NCBI GenBank assembly: GCA_035623985.1
Contig: DASPSJ010000091.1
Span: forward strand, 66,643 to 130,642
From: DAHUYF01 sp035623985
GTDB lineage: Bacteria > Pseudomonadota > Alphaproteobacteria > ATCC43930 > CGMCC-115725
DNA length: 64,000 nt
Direction: 5' to 3'
Of this stretch, positions 52,428 through 60,939 are shown one piece after another. Position numbers and translations under genes: made by a program. How positions within the stretch are numbered: position 1 is the first letter of the stretch; every line of letters begins with the position of its first letter. The notes beneath the pieces were generated by a model. The model was not told where the DNA came from. It made no database searches and saw only the letters and a list, made by a program, of their open reading frames with translations.

Positions 52428-52637
52428 TCACGGCACCGGCGACAACTCGATACGCTCGCAATTCATGCGGCCTTGGAGCAGGCAATCCTCGAGCTTCGAG
52501 ACTTCCGCCAGCCCCTCGGCCACCCACAGCCCGATCAACCCCAGCAGCAGCGCCGCCGCGAATCCGGCGAGGCTGGCGGTAAAGCGGTCGGCTTCTTCTT
52601 GGCGCTCGCGCGGCGTTAACGTCGTTCGTCGCTCCAT
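52428..52637 (-). CDS. Small single-membrane-segment protein, 69 aa
   Basis: Starts MERRTTLTPRERQEEADRF, then one hydrophobic segment (LAGFAAALLLGLIGLWVAEG), then a short tail with two Cys (EDCLLQGRMNCERI). ATG 52637 is preferred over a longer frame to 52790, which runs over non-coding-looking DNA. Not recognised; probably a host gene at the edge of the phage region. Confidence 0.6.
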   Translation of the reverse strand: MERRTTLTPRERQEEADRFTASLAGFAAALLLGLIGLWVAEGLAEVSKLEDCLLQGRMNCERIELSPVP

Positions 52638-52786
52638 GGCGGCCAGTCTGCCACAGATGACGCGCCGAGGCGAGCGAGCGGGACTATACCCTTTACCATT
52701 GTACACGCGGTTGGCCCGGAATCCGAACACGTTCGACCAAGCCGGGAGCTTTTGCCGCGCTGCTCCACGACGTCGCGTCTCCGGGC

Positions 52787-53017
52787 TCACGGCACCGGCC
52801 GCAGCTTTCGCGCCTTGCTCGGCGCCGCGCCCGTGCGCAGCATCTCGGCGAGATCGACCACCATCTGGCAGAGTGCCTGCGCGTCCATCTCCGATGCCGC
52901 CGCGCCGATGCAGTCGAGAACATAGGCTCGCCGCTGCTCATCGATCGCGGCTTGCGCCGGGTAGGGATCGGGCGCGGAGCGGGATTGCCGCTCGGGCGGA
53001 TCGATATCGGCGGTCAT
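52787..53017 (-). CDS. Small hypothetical protein, 76 aa (phage-region)
   Basis: GAGAGGAAG stands just before the ATG. The protein is acidic and helical (AYVLDCIGAAASEMDAQALCQMV could form two helices), with no membrane segment. Not recognised. It is the last gene of the leftward phage set, 39 bases after the secreted protein gene. Confidence 0.55.
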   Translation of the reverse strand: MTADIDPPERQSRSAPDPYPAQAAIDEQRRAYVLDCIGAAASEMDAQALCQMVVDLAEMLRTGAAPSKARKLRPVP

Positions 53018-53056
53018 GCTTCCTCTCTTCCGCTCTCGATGCGGCCCGCGTGCCGC

Positions 53057-53428
53057 TCACGTCTCGGCCGGACGCACGAAGCACAGCACTTTGGGATTCG
53101 TATAGGGCAGCCAGCACGCAATGGCTCGGCCCGTGGGATTGTCGGTTTTGCTGAGAACGCTGTCGGCGGGGACCTCTTCCCAATGGGGAAGGACGTCGTC
53201 GCCGTATTGCTTGCCGATCAGGACTTCATAGTGATCGCCGCTGATGCGGTACTCCACGGGCCGGCAATCGGCCTCGGAGCAGCAGAGGCCGCCATCGGGC
53301 GCGCGCAGCGACTGGAACCAGGGCGCGAAGGCGGGGTCTGCGTTCTCCGGCGGTCTGGCAAGGCACACTGTCCCGACCGACAGCAGCGCCAGCATGCCGG
53401 CGGCAGCGGCGCTGAGAAGCGGCCTCAT
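53057..53428 (-). CDS. Small secreted cysteine-containing protein, 123 aa
   Basis: An N-terminal signal peptide (LLSAAAAGMLALLSVGTVCLA) is followed by a mature part with GGLCCSEADCRPVEYR and later CWLPY and VLCFV, suggesting disulfides. The ATG overlaps the lipase stop in a 4-base arrangement, so it is co-expressed with the lipase. The function is unknown; such proteins recur next to tail/lysis genes of alphaproteobacterial prophages (recollection, not checked). Confidence 0.7.
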   Translation of the reverse strand: MRPLLSAAAAGMLALLSVGTVCLARPPENADPAFAPWFQSLRAPDGGLCCSEADCRPVEYRISGDHYEVLIGKQYGDDVLPHWEEVPADSVLSKTDNPTGRAIACWLPYTNPKVLCFVRPAET

Positions 53429-54126
53429 GCCGCCGCCGCCGCGTTCAGCCGCGCGAGCGCCGCCTCATAGAGCTGGATGTGGTGATAGGCGAAGATGCCC
53501 CAGGGATCGCCTGGCGGCGGCAATGCCGCGATGTCCGTCAACGCCGTCACCCGGCCGAAAGGCGGGTCGGTTGGAACGTCGGTGACGAGGTCGTGCCGCC
53601 CGGCGCCGGCGGTGCGGAAGGAGCGTCCCGGCACGCCGGCGAGCAGTTCGCTGAGCCGCGCGCAGCCCGAGCGCGGCTCGCCGAAGACAACGCGCAACCG
53701 GGGCGGCCGACCCGCCGCCGTCATGAAGCCGCAGAACAGCGTCGCGCGCGCCGCGCCCAGGCTGTGGCCGGTGACGACGACGGTCTTGCCGAGCAGCGGC
53801 AGGAGATGGGCGAAAGCGTCCTCCATGCCTTCCATGAATCCGGCATGGACGTCGCCGAGCGCGGGATGGTTGGCGGGCTCATGCGGCAGCGCGAAGAAAT
53901 CGCGCAGCCAGTCCTGCACCGTCTCCGACCCGCGGAACACGACGACGTCGACCTCGCCGATCCGGCGCAGCGCGCAGCACACGCCGTCATCCGCCTCGGG
54001 CTGGAAGAGCGCGTCCCAGGGCGCCGCCGGGTCGTTGTAGAGCGCGTCGACGAGGCGGCAGAGCGCGAGGTCGGAAAGCGCCGGCGCGAGGTCGGCGCCT
54101 CGCGCCAGCGATGGCGGAAGGCTCAC
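53425..54126 (-). CDS. Class 3 lipase family protein
   Basis: A 233-residue alpha/beta hydrolase. The nucleophile Ser is in VVVTGHSLGAARATL, a likely Asp in HDLVTDVPTD and His in AYHHIQLY, the order of fungal-type class 3 lipases. No signal peptide, so secretion would rely on lysis or the virion. It overlaps both neighbours by four bases, placing it inside the phage lysis/accessory operon. Confidence 0.85.
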   Translation of the reverse strand: MSLPPSLARGADLAPALSDLALCRLVDALYNDPAAPWDALFQPEADDGVCCALRRIGEVDVVVFRGSETVQDWLRDFFALPHEPANHPALGDVHAGFMEGMEDAFAHLLPLLGKTVVVTGHSLGAARATLFCGFMTAAGRPPRLRVVFGEPRSGCARLSELLAGVPGRSFRTAGAGRHDLVTDVPTDPPFGRVTALTDIAALPPPGDPWGIFAYHHIQLYEAALARLNAAAAA

Positions 54127-54467
54127 GACGCCGGGGCCGGCGCGGGCGCCGGCGTCTGCGCCTGTGCCGCCGCCTGGCGCGCCTTCGCCGCGGCGATCGC
54201 GGCGGAGAGCGCGGTCGATACCGTGCCGAGCAGGCTGCCCACCACCGCCTGCTTCACCGCCACCTGGTCTTCGAGCAGCGCCGCGCCGAGGCGGTGGATG
54301 ATGAGCATTTCCGAGACCGGGTCGCTCGTCGCCTGAAGCTGCGCGATGGCCGAGATCACGTCCGGGCCGGCGTTGATCAGCTCCTGGTCGCTGAGGTTCT
54401 GGATGATCGTGCCGAGGAGGCTCGGCGCGGTGGGCGTTGCGGCGGGTGTCGTCGTCGTAGCGGACAT
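54123..54467 (-). CDS. Phage hypothetical protein, 114 aa
   Basis: ATG 54467 is preferred because AAGGAG lies nine bases upstream; the ATG at 54485 overlaps that site. The protein has a Thr/Pro/Ala-rich start, a helical middle (LLGTIIQNLSDQELINAGPD) and an Ala/Pro/Gln tail. No family recognised. Its stop overlaps the lipase start by four bases. Confidence 0.65.
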   Translation of the reverse strand: MSATTTTPAATPTAPSLLGTIIQNLSDQELINAGPDVISAIAQLQATSDPVSEMLIIHRLGAALLEDQVAVKQAVVGSLLGTVSTALSAAIAAAKARQAAAQAQTPAPAPAPAS

Positions 54468-54509
54468 GGGGACTGTCTCCTTCATGGGGATTGCGGCGAT
54501 GAGGTGGAA

Positions 54510-54710
54510 CTATTGCGCGGCTTGCGCCGCGGCGAGCGCGCGGCGGTGCTGCATCTTGTTGAAGAGCGACCAGGCGATGCCGGCGAGCACGACGACGGCG
54601 CCGACGCCGTCCTGAAGTTGCGAGGCGCTCAGCACGCCGTTGGTGACGAGGGCTCCGCCCGCCGTGGTGAGCACGTGGCGGAGGATGGCGAGAACGTCGT
54701 CTCGGCTCAT
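54510..54710 (-). CDS. Holin-like protein, 66 aa
   Basis: Starts MSRDDVLAILRHVLTTAGG, then a membrane segment (GVGAVVVLAGIAWSLF), then a basic tail (NKMQHRR). Size, topology and position beside the NPGNIR protein and the spanin-like gene fit a Pam3 gp28-type phage holin. It would permeabilise the inner membrane at lysis. Confidence 0.65.
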   Translation of the reverse strand: MSRDDVLAILRHVLTTAGGALVTNGVLSASQLQDGVGAVVVLAGIAWSLFNKMQHRRALAAAQAAQ

Positions 54711-54720
54711 GGCGAGGCTC

Positions 54721-55149
54721 CTAGGCTTGAAGCGCCAAGGCGACCGCCTTGGCGATGGTGGCCGCGTCGTAGAGGCAGCGGCCGTTCTCGTGAAAAATGA
54801 TCGCGCGGGCGAGAGTGGCGAGCTTGCCGGGATGCGTGAGGTCGAGCGCGCCATCCGCGCCGATGCCGGTGCGCGCCGCGACGTCGGCGAGATAGGCGGC
54901 GGCGTCGTTCTCGCTTTGGGGCGCGTAGCGGCGGACCACGTCGGCGAGCGTGCGGCAGCCGTCGAGGCGCTGATAGTTCAGCAGCACCCGGGCGAGCGCG
55001 CGGATGCCGTGCTCCGGCGTATCGAAGACGCAGAAGCCGTCGCCGTCATGTCCCACCTGCCCCAGCCATCGGGTGAGGAGGTCGAAACGGATATTGCCGG
55101 GATTGGCGTTCTTCTCGCCGCGCGTCGGCGGCTTGACGAGATCGCTCAC
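54721..55149 (-). CDS. NPGNIR-motif virion/lysis protein, 142 aa
   Basis: Contains RGEKNANPGNIRF near the N-terminus and RRYAPQSENDAAAYLADVAARTG in the middle, the pattern of phage structural protein P5-like or virion-associated cell-wall-acting proteins. No signal peptide. Its ATG overlaps the upstream stop by four bases. Enzymatic activity is not certain from sequence. Confidence 0.72.
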   Translation of the reverse strand: MSDLVKPPTRGEKNANPGNIRFDLLTRWLGQVGHDGDGFCVFDTPEHGIRALARVLLNYQRLDGCRTLADVVRRYAPQSENDAAAYLADVAARTGIGADGALDLTHPGKLATLARAIIFHENGRCLYDAATIAKAVALALQA

Positions 55150-55478
55150 GGCGCGCCCCGCAAGGCCTCGAGCCGGGTGATGCGCCGGTCATTGTCCCGG
55201 CTCTCCTGCTCGAGCCTGTCGATCCGCCCTCCCTGCGTTTGCATCGTCACCGCGGCGCCGGCGCCGGCGGTTTCGATGGCGCTGACCTTGTCGAAGAGCT
55301 TGGCGATCCGGTCGTCGATATGGTCGAGCTTCGATCCGAGATCGCTGACCCACCACAGGATCATCGCCCCCATGGCCGGCCCCAGCACCGAGATCGCGAT
55401 GACGATGCCGCGCGAGACGCCGGCGACGAGGTCGCTTTGCCCCATGCGGCACAGAAGACCGGCGGGTTTTTCGTCCAT
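55146..55478 (-). CDS. Membrane-anchored coiled-coil protein, spanin-like, 110 aa
   Basis: One N-terminal hydrophobic segment (GIVIAISVLGPAMGAMILWW) is followed by a coiled-coil (LGSKLDHIDDRIAKLFDKV and DRLEQESRDNDRRITRLEAL). This topology and its place in front of the NPGNIR and holin genes suggest an inner-membrane spanin or related lysis factor. GGAG stands about six bases before the ATG. A terminator lies immediately upstream. Confidence 0.6.
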   Translation of the reverse strand: MDEKPAGLLCRMGQSDLVAGVSRGIVIAISVLGPAMGAMILWWVSDLGSKLDHIDDRIAKLFDKVSAIETAGAGAAVTMQTQGGRIDRLEQESRDNDRRITRLEALRGAP

Positions 55479-55496
55479 CTTCCGCTCCGGTAAATG

Positions 55497-55520
55497 AAAA
55501 GCCGCCCGAAGGCGGCTTGG
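55497..55520 (-). terminator. UUCG-tetraloop intrinsic terminator
   Basis: On the minus strand the sequence reads AAGCCGCC-TTCG-GGCGGCTTTTC: an 8-bp GC-rich stem, the stable TTCG loop and a short T run. It stands between the structural gene ending at 55640 and the lysis gene starting at 55478. A second weaker hairpin (ACCCCGC/GCGGGGT, 55603-55623) lies just before it. Confidence 0.75.
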
Positions 55521-55639
55521 CTGGCGAGAGGATGCTCGGCCGTTTCGCGCCGGCGCTCGCGACGAAGGCGATCCAGCGGTTCCGGATCCCGCCGCTCAGG
55601 TCACCCCGCTTCCCACGCGGGGTCAATCGCCGCCGGCCC

Positions 55640-57433
55640 TTAGCTGGCCGGGCTGACCGGCGAGGACGGCTGGCCCTGCCCCGCCTGGCCGGTGCCGAGG
55701 GAGGTAGGGATGATCCGGCCGTCGGGATAGACGATCTTCATCGTCGCGCCGGAGATGTCTACATAGGGGGCGTTGGCGCGTTTCGCTTGGAGCTGCGCCT
55801 CCTTTTGGCCGGCGGCATAGCGCAAGCCGCTCTGAATTCCTTCGCCGAGCGCAACGCCCGGATAAGGCGATTTCGACGCCATCATGCCGGCGCCGGCCGC
55901 GATGAGCGACATCCACGGCGAGGAGAACGCGCGCGAAAGGCCGTCTTGGCCTGAAGACGCCGGCTGATTGAAGGTGGACGGGAATCCGGAATCTTCGTTA
56001 TCGCCAACGTTCCCGGATGGACTCGCATCGGCAAAACCGCGCGGGAAGCCGCCGGTCGAAAAGCTCGGGAATCCCGTCGAGCCGCCGCGGCATTGCTGTT
56101 GCGGCAAGGATTTCACTGCCTGATTGGCCACGCCGATATCGCGCAGGAGCGAGCCGAAATCGACCCCCTGCGGCAATTGGCTGGGAGAAGGGGCTTTGAT
56201 GTTGAGCGATGCACGCGAGCCGCTGCCGCCTTGCGGCACCGGCATGGCGCTCGCCAACTGGATTGCTCGCCGGACGTCGTCGGCGTCGTTCGCCGAAAGG
56301 CCGGGGATGAAGCCGCCGTTGTCGCGATGGATCGAGGGGAACCCGATACGGCCGCCGCGCTTGGCGCCAGCGAAGAGCGACATGCCGGCGCCGACGAGAG
56401 GCGCATCGGTAAGCGCCGAATAGCCCAGGGCGGCATCGGTGGCCGCTGCTGCAGGGGCTATCGTAAAAGCGCCTTGAGGTGCCGAAAAAGCCGTGTCCAT
56501 GCCCGCCGGTATGGCACTGCTCGGACCGGCCGACAAATTGTTATAAAGCCCGTAAGCGCCGAGCCCCGTGATGCCTAAGCCGGCCACCTGCCCAAGAACG
56601 CTCGGCCCCGGCCCGGTCGTGCTCGACGTGCCGCCCATGCCGGAGCCGGCGCCTTCGGTAATGCCCGCGAGGAAATTCGTCGCCGCATAGGGAAAGGCCT
56701 GCGCCGTCTGAAATTGCGCCGCCGGCACCGCCAGCTCTTCCTGCTGAAGCTGCTGCTGGAGCGCGCCGGTCTGCAGCTCGGCCGAAGCGCCGGAAAGCAG
56801 CGAATTCATCGCCGCCGCGCCGAGGCCGCTTTCGAGACCGGCCGCGTTCTCCGCCAGCCATCCCGTGCCTTCCGCGCCTTGCAACTGGAGATTCTGCTGC
56901 GCGTTCAATTCCTGCTCGGCGCCGGTGAAGCCGGTGCTCAAGACGTTGGCGAGGGTTGGCGCCTCGGCAAGGTTCTGCTGCTGGGCAAGCTGCGCGTCGA
57001 GCACCGCGGTCCGGTCGCCGCCGAAGCCGTTGCCCAATGCATTTCCCTGCGCCGTCGCCGCGTTGAACTGCTGCGCGTTCTGGTTGGCGTAGAGGTTTTG
57101 CAGCGCCTGCGTCACGGTGCTCGTATATGGGTTCTGGAACTCGTTGAGCGTGTTGAACCCCTGCACTTGCGACATCGCTGGCGTCGCGCCGGCCGCGAGA
57201 TAATTCTGCGCCGCGTTGATGTAGGGAAGCGCCGAGCCCTGCGCCTGGTTCGTCTCGGCAAATGCCGCCTGCTGAGTCGGATTGAAGCCGGCGATGACCG
57301 GCCCCTGATATTGGCTGAGCGGCGTCTGCGCCACCGCCGTGCCCTGATTGACGAGGCCCTGATAGGCCGCCAGCACCGGCGCCGGCGGCGAGCTCTGCTG
57401 GACGACGGTGTTGGTCCCGCTGCCGCACCCCAT
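55640..57433 (-). CDS. Large Gln/Ala/Gly-rich phage structural protein, 597 aa
   Basis: Begins MGCGSGTNTVVQQSSPPAP and is rich in Gln, Asn, Ala and Gly, with helical repeats in the first 260 residues (AQLAQQQNLAEAP, ALQQQLQQEELAVP), a hydrophobic middle, and low-complexity Gly/Ser stretches. Its composition suits an internal virion or ejection protein of a podovirus-like phage. It lies three bases after the acetyltransferase gene. Homology cannot be stated beyond that. Confidence 0.7.
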   Translation of the reverse strand: MGCGSGTNTVVQQSSPPAPVLAAYQGLVNQGTAVAQTPLSQYQGPVIAGFNPTQQAAFAETNQAQGSALPYINAAQNYLAAGATPAMSQVQGFNTLNEFQNPYTSTVTQALQNLYANQNAQQFNAATAQGNALGNGFGGDRTAVLDAQLAQQQNLAEAPTLANVLSTGFTGAEQELNAQQNLQLQGAEGTGWLAENAAGLESGLGAAAMNSLLSGASAELQTGALQQQLQQEELAVPAAQFQTAQAFPYAATNFLAGITEGAGSGMGGTSSTTGPGPSVLGQVAGLGITGLGAYGLYNNLSAGPSSAIPAGMDTAFSAPQGAFTIAPAAAATDAALGYSALTDAPLVGAGMSLFAGAKRGGRIGFPSIHRDNGGFIPGLSANDADDVRRAIQLASAMPVPQGGSGSRASLNIKAPSPSQLPQGVDFGSLLRDIGVANQAVKSLPQQQCRGGSTGFPSFSTGGFPRGFADASPSGNVGDNEDSGFPSTFNQPASSGQDGLSRAFSSPWMSLIAAGAGMMASKSPYPGVALGEGIQSGLRYAAGQKEAQLQAKRANAPYVDISGATMKIVYPDGRIIPTSLGTGQAGQGQPSSPVSPAS

Positions 57434-57436
57434 GGC

Positions 57437-58015
57437 TCAGCCTCCGACGGTTTTTAGAGAGACGGCGGGCACGCTGCCGCGCGGCATTTTCGCCGGCGCG
57501 ATCTCCGCCGCGCGCCGCTGGCGATAGCCGTCGGGCATGTCGACCCCGTGCATGAACAAGGCGCCCACTTGCGGCGCCTGGCGCTGGAAGAGACGCAGCT
57601 TCGGCAAAAGGCGGTGGCGCGTCACGATGCCGAGCAGGAGGGGAACGCGCAGCTCGCCCGTGCTCAACCGGTCGGCGCACCATTTGCCGAACTCGATGAG
57701 GCGCCTCGCATGGGTGGATTTGCGGTGGTCGGGATGGACGAAGCACCAGAGCTCGTTCAGGTGCCACGCCTCCGTGTACCAGAATTGCGAGAAGGCCATG
57801 CCGATCGACGCCTCGATGCCTTGCGCGCCGTCGATGACGCCGACGATGCCGCCTTCGCCATGCGTGCCCTTGTAGATGACGCCGCGGACCTTCTTTTCAT
57901 CCATCGGCAGCAGCGCGTTCTCGACATAGAGCTCGAGCAGAAGGCGATAGATCGGCTCTTCGTCTTCCGGCCGCGCGAGGCGCACGCCGGCAAAGCCGGT
58001 CTCTCTCTCGCTCAT
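57437..58015 (-). CDS. GNAT-like acetyltransferase, phage-encoded, 192 aa
   Basis: The acetyl-CoA-binding strand-helix reads ELWCFVHPDHRKSTHARRLIEFGKW and the N-terminal part VRLARPEDEEPIYRLLLEL, as in GNAT enzymes. The C-terminus is extended and basic. ATG overlaps the upstream stop by four bases (ATGA). Such genes sit among virion genes in several alphaproteobacterial prophages (recollection); the target is unknown. Confidence 0.72.
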   Translation of the reverse strand: MSERETGFAGVRLARPEDEEPIYRLLLELYVENALLPMDEKKVRGVIYKGTHGEGGIVGVIDGAQGIEASIGMAFSQFWYTEAWHLNELWCFVHPDHRKSTHARRLIEFGKWCADRLSTGELRVPLLLGIVTRHRLLPKLRLFQRQAPQVGALFMHGVDMPDGYRQRRAAEIAPAKMPRGSVPAVSLKTVGG

Positions 58016-59487
58016 GATTTGACGGGCCCCGGCAGCCGCTTCATCGTGCGGACGATGTGCTTTCGCGCCTTGACGATGAAATCGTCGATCACGTCATGGC
58101 CCGCCTGCATCGCCGATTTCCGCGCATGGCGCTGGGGCTCGCGCCGCTTGGCGATTGCGCCGAAATGCTCGACCGCTTCCGGCCGCACCACGTATTCGCC
58201 GCCGGCGGCGAGAATGGACGTGGTGCGGTCGGGGTTGGCCGGCGGGCCGCCGGCGGCGCGTTGCGGCGCCCGCGGCGGCGGGAAGAGCGCGGGCGAAGGC
58301 GCGCGCGCCTTGGGCGCCTTTGCGCCCCAGCGGCCGTTGTGGAACATCGTGTCGAGGAGATGCGCGCCGTTGAGGCTGTTGCCCTCCCCGATGCCGGAGA
58401 CCACGTCGGCCGGAATCACATGGCTGTCCGCCGGCACCGCCAGCGGCAGATGGTCGGTGCGGCCGGCGACCGGCGACTGGAGGAAGCCGCCGGGGTGATA
58501 GAGCTCGCCCATGGCGCCCGGCGCGGCGACGCCGGCCATCGCCTGCGGATTGGGACCGCCGCCGGCGCGGCGCGGGACGACGCCGCCGCGCTTCTGGCCG
58601 CCGCCGCCGATCGGCACGCCGTTGTAGAAGGAGCCGCTCCAGGGCGAGGGGGGTGGCGGGGGAGGCTGGTCATAGGGCATGAAGCCGGTGGGCGCCGGCG
58701 TCACCGCCGGCGGGTTCGCCGGCGTTCCGCCGAAGCCCGACGGCGCGGCCGTGATCGCGCTCGAGGGCGTCAGCAGCGCCTGCCCCGGCGACCAGCTCGG
58801 CCCCAGCTCGCCCGGGTTCCCGGCCGAGAACGACGTCACCGGCAGCAGCGTGCCATAGGCGCCGCGGATATATCCGCCGCCGCCGGATGCCGTGCTGCCA
58901 TTGGCATCGCCCGCGCCGGCATAAGGGGCGTTCGGATCGGCGGAAGGAAAGCCGCCTTGGGCGTCCGCGACGGAGCCGAGCGAGGGGAAGCCCGCCCTCC
59001 CCCGGGATCCTGCCGTCCACTGCGGCGCGTCGGCCGATCCTCGCGCCGTCGTCCAGCCGCCGCCCTGGGTCCAGGGATCGTCGTCGAAGGCAGCATCCGG
59101 CGCGGACGCTGCGGCAGGCGCGGCGCCTCCCGCCCCTCCGGTCGAGCCGCCGCCGTCGAAGCGGCGAATGCCGCCGCCGCGCGCCTGGGGCGGCGCGGCG
59201 GGGGTGGCGGCGGCGCCCTGGCCTCCCGGCACCGGCATCGGCGCGGGCGCAGGAAAGGCGTTCGTCGCCGCCGGCGCCAGTTGCTTTGCCGTCATCGCCT
59301 TGCGGATCATCTGGCCCTGGGGGCTGCTGGGCGGCACCATCACGGCCATCTGCTGCAGCTTGTCGAGCGGCAGGCTGGCATAGCGCTGATAGAGCTGTTG
59401 TGCCTGCGGGCTTGCGCCGAGATAGGCGGGCGGCGCGATGCCGCCGGTTTGGCGGTTGCGGCGCCAGGTGGATGGCATGGTCGGCAT
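58012..59487 (-). CDS. Pro/Gly-rich phage protein, 491 aa
   Basis: The N-terminus contains a helical stretch (YQRYASLPLDKLQQMAVMV). A long Pro/Ala/Gly low-complexity centre follows, then a more ordered C-terminal third with GEYVVRPEAVEHFGAIAKRR and FIVKARKHIVRTMKRL. The C-terminal motif resembles tail tape-measure-like or virion proteins of prophages. Function not identified. Confidence 0.65.
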   Translation of the reverse strand: MPTMPSTWRRNRQTGGIAPPAYLGASPQAQQLYQRYASLPLDKLQQMAVMVPPSSPQGQMIRKAMTAKQLAPAATNAFPAPAPMPVPGGQGAAATPAAPPQARGGGIRRFDGGGSTGGAGGAAPAAASAPDAAFDDDPWTQGGGWTTARGSADAPQWTAGSRGRAGFPSLGSVADAQGGFPSADPNAPYAGAGDANGSTASGGGGYIRGAYGTLLPVTSFSAGNPGELGPSWSPGQALLTPSSAITAAPSGFGGTPANPPAVTPAPTGFMPYDQPPPPPPSPWSGSFYNGVPIGGGGQKRGGVVPRRAGGGPNPQAMAGVAAPGAMGELYHPGGFLQSPVAGRTDHLPLAVPADSHVIPADVVSGIGEGNSLNGAHLLDTMFHNGRWGAKAPKARAPSPALFPPPRAPQRAAGGPPANPDRTTSILAAGGEYVVRPEAVEHFGAIAKRREPQRHARKSAMQAGHDVIDDFIVKARKHIVRTMKRLPGPVKS

Positions 59488-59490
59488 GGC

Positions 59491-59952
59491 TTATTTCTCT
59501 CCGCGGCGTCGCGCCGGCGGGCGCTTCGCCGCCGCCTGGCTTTTCGCTTCGAGCCGCGCCTGGCGTTCCTCGGCAAGGCGGCGCCGCTCGATCTCGTTGA
59601 TGATGCGCTCGTTGACCGCCTTCCACTCGTCGCCGCCGTGCAGGCCGCGCTGGCGGCGCGCGCCCACGAAGTCGCCTTGCTTGTGGCCGTGGTTGCGCGA
59701 CATCGGCACGCCGGTGATCTCGAGGATGACCGTGTCCTCGTCGAGCACCTTGCGCACGATGCAGCGCATGCGCTCGCCGCCGAGATCGACGGTGACGATC
59801 GCGGCGTGCGGCGCCTCTCTCGGCTCGCCGCCATGGGCCGCCGGCACGAAGCGGCGTTGCTGGATGTGGTGCAACGGCGGTCGGTCCGGCGCCTGCGCCT
59901 GCGATTGCGCATAGCCGCGCGGATCGGAGACCGCATCGGGGATTTTCGGCAT
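59491..59952 (-). CDS. Phage hypothetical protein, 153 aa
   Basis: A central beta-rich part (AAIVTVDLGGERMRCIVRKVL, VILEITGVPMSRNH) suggests a small OB- or barrel-like fold. The C-terminal helix is highly basic and charged (ERRRLAEERQARLEAKSQ). Lies eight bases after the collar gene and three before the 491-residue gene. Not recognised. Confidence 0.65.
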   Translation of the reverse strand: MPKIPDAVSDPRGYAQSQAQAPDRPPLHHIQQRRFVPAAHGGEPREAPHAAIVTVDLGGERMRCIVRKVLDEDTVILEITGVPMSRNHGHKQGDFVGARRQRGLHGGDEWKAVNERIINEIERRRLAEERQARLEAKSQAAAKRPPARRRGEK

Positions 59953-59960
59953 TCCAGCTC

Positions 59961-60848
59961 CTAGGTCTTGATGATCTTGAGGAAGATGATCGTCGGCTGC
60001 ACGACGTTGAAGGCGTTGCCGCCGCCGGTGGTGTTGACCGTGATGCCGGTCGTCGCGGAGCTGGTGCCGGCAGGCGGGTTATTGGTGCCGCCGCCGCCGA
60101 CACCGCCGCTGCCGGTGCCGTTTTCCATGGAATGGCTGTGGCCCGGATCATTAATCGTGTGGTTATGCGAAGGCATTTCCGAAATCTGCTGCGCATGCGC
60201 TTGCTCGCCGCCGCTGTTGCCGACCGCGGCGGCCGAGACGCCTTGGCCGGTGCTCGCCGTCAGCCTTCCGCTGGCATTGCCGCTGTCATAGCCCGCGCTC
60301 ACCCGCCCGCGCGCATCCGGCACGTTGAAGCTCGAGCCCGAGCCGCCATAGGCATAGCCGATGACGGCGAAGAGATTGGCGTAGGTCGAGGTGCTGTAGG
60401 ACGAGCCGTCGCAGAGCAGCCAACCGCTCGGCGCGGCGGTTCCGGCGAAGTCGAAGATGGCGCCCGTCGGCACGCCGACCGGCGGCGCTTGGAAGGAGGG
60501 ATCGGCGCTCGGGCCGTTGCTGGTGAGCACGTTTCCCGCCGGGCCGGGCGCAACCTGCGCGACCGGGCTCGTTCCTTCGCCCACCAGCACCGCATGCGCC
60601 GCGAGGCTTGCGCCGCCCATCCCGCCCTGCGCCACCGGCAGCGGGCTCGCGAGATGCGTCTCTATGACCGTCGGCGCCGGGTATTGGCCGCCGAGATCGC
60701 CCCCAGCCGGCCCGTTCGGCGCCGCGTTCGCCCCGAGCGCCGCGCCCGCCGTGAGCAGCCGCTCGATCGCGCCCGCGAATTGATTGACCCACGCGCGGAT
60801 GCCCGGCGGGTTGTCGGCCCCGGTCCAGCGCGGAAGCTGCAGCGGCAT
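59961..60848 (-). CDS. Phage tail collar domain protein
   Basis: 295 residues from ATG 60848. A collar-domain signature GTAAPSGWLLCDGSSYS is followed by FNVPDARGRVSAGYDSG, as in phage tail fibre collar and microcystin-dependent-protein domains. The N-terminal third looks like a connector region. The C-terminus has His/Gly-rich repeats (SHNHTINDPGHSHSMENG) of the kind that bind metal in fibre tips. Confidence 0.85.
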   Translation of the reverse strand: MPLQLPRWTGADNPPGIRAWVNQFAGAIERLLTAGAALGANAAPNGPAGGDLGGQYPAPTVIETHLASPLPVAQGGMGGASLAAHAVLVGEGTSPVAQVAPGPAGNVLTSNGPSADPSFQAPPVGVPTGAIFDFAGTAAPSGWLLCDGSSYSTSTYANLFAVIGYAYGGSGSSFNVPDARGRVSAGYDSGNASGRLTASTGQGVSAAAVGNSGGEQAHAQQISEMPSHNHTINDPGHSHSMENGTGSGGVGGGGTNNPPAGTSSATTGITVNTTGGGNAFNVVQPTIIFLKIIKT

Positions 60849-60939
60849 TAGCGCGACCCGAAGGGTCGTCGCTGGCGGGCGCCAGCGGTTTGCGCGGCAA
60901 ACCGCGAAAGCCCGCACCGTGCAGAAAGAGACACCGCCC

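Noticed and set aside
55603..55623. Second terminator (ACCCCGC/GCGGGGT hairpin)
   Set aside because: The stem is short and is not followed by a T run on either strand.
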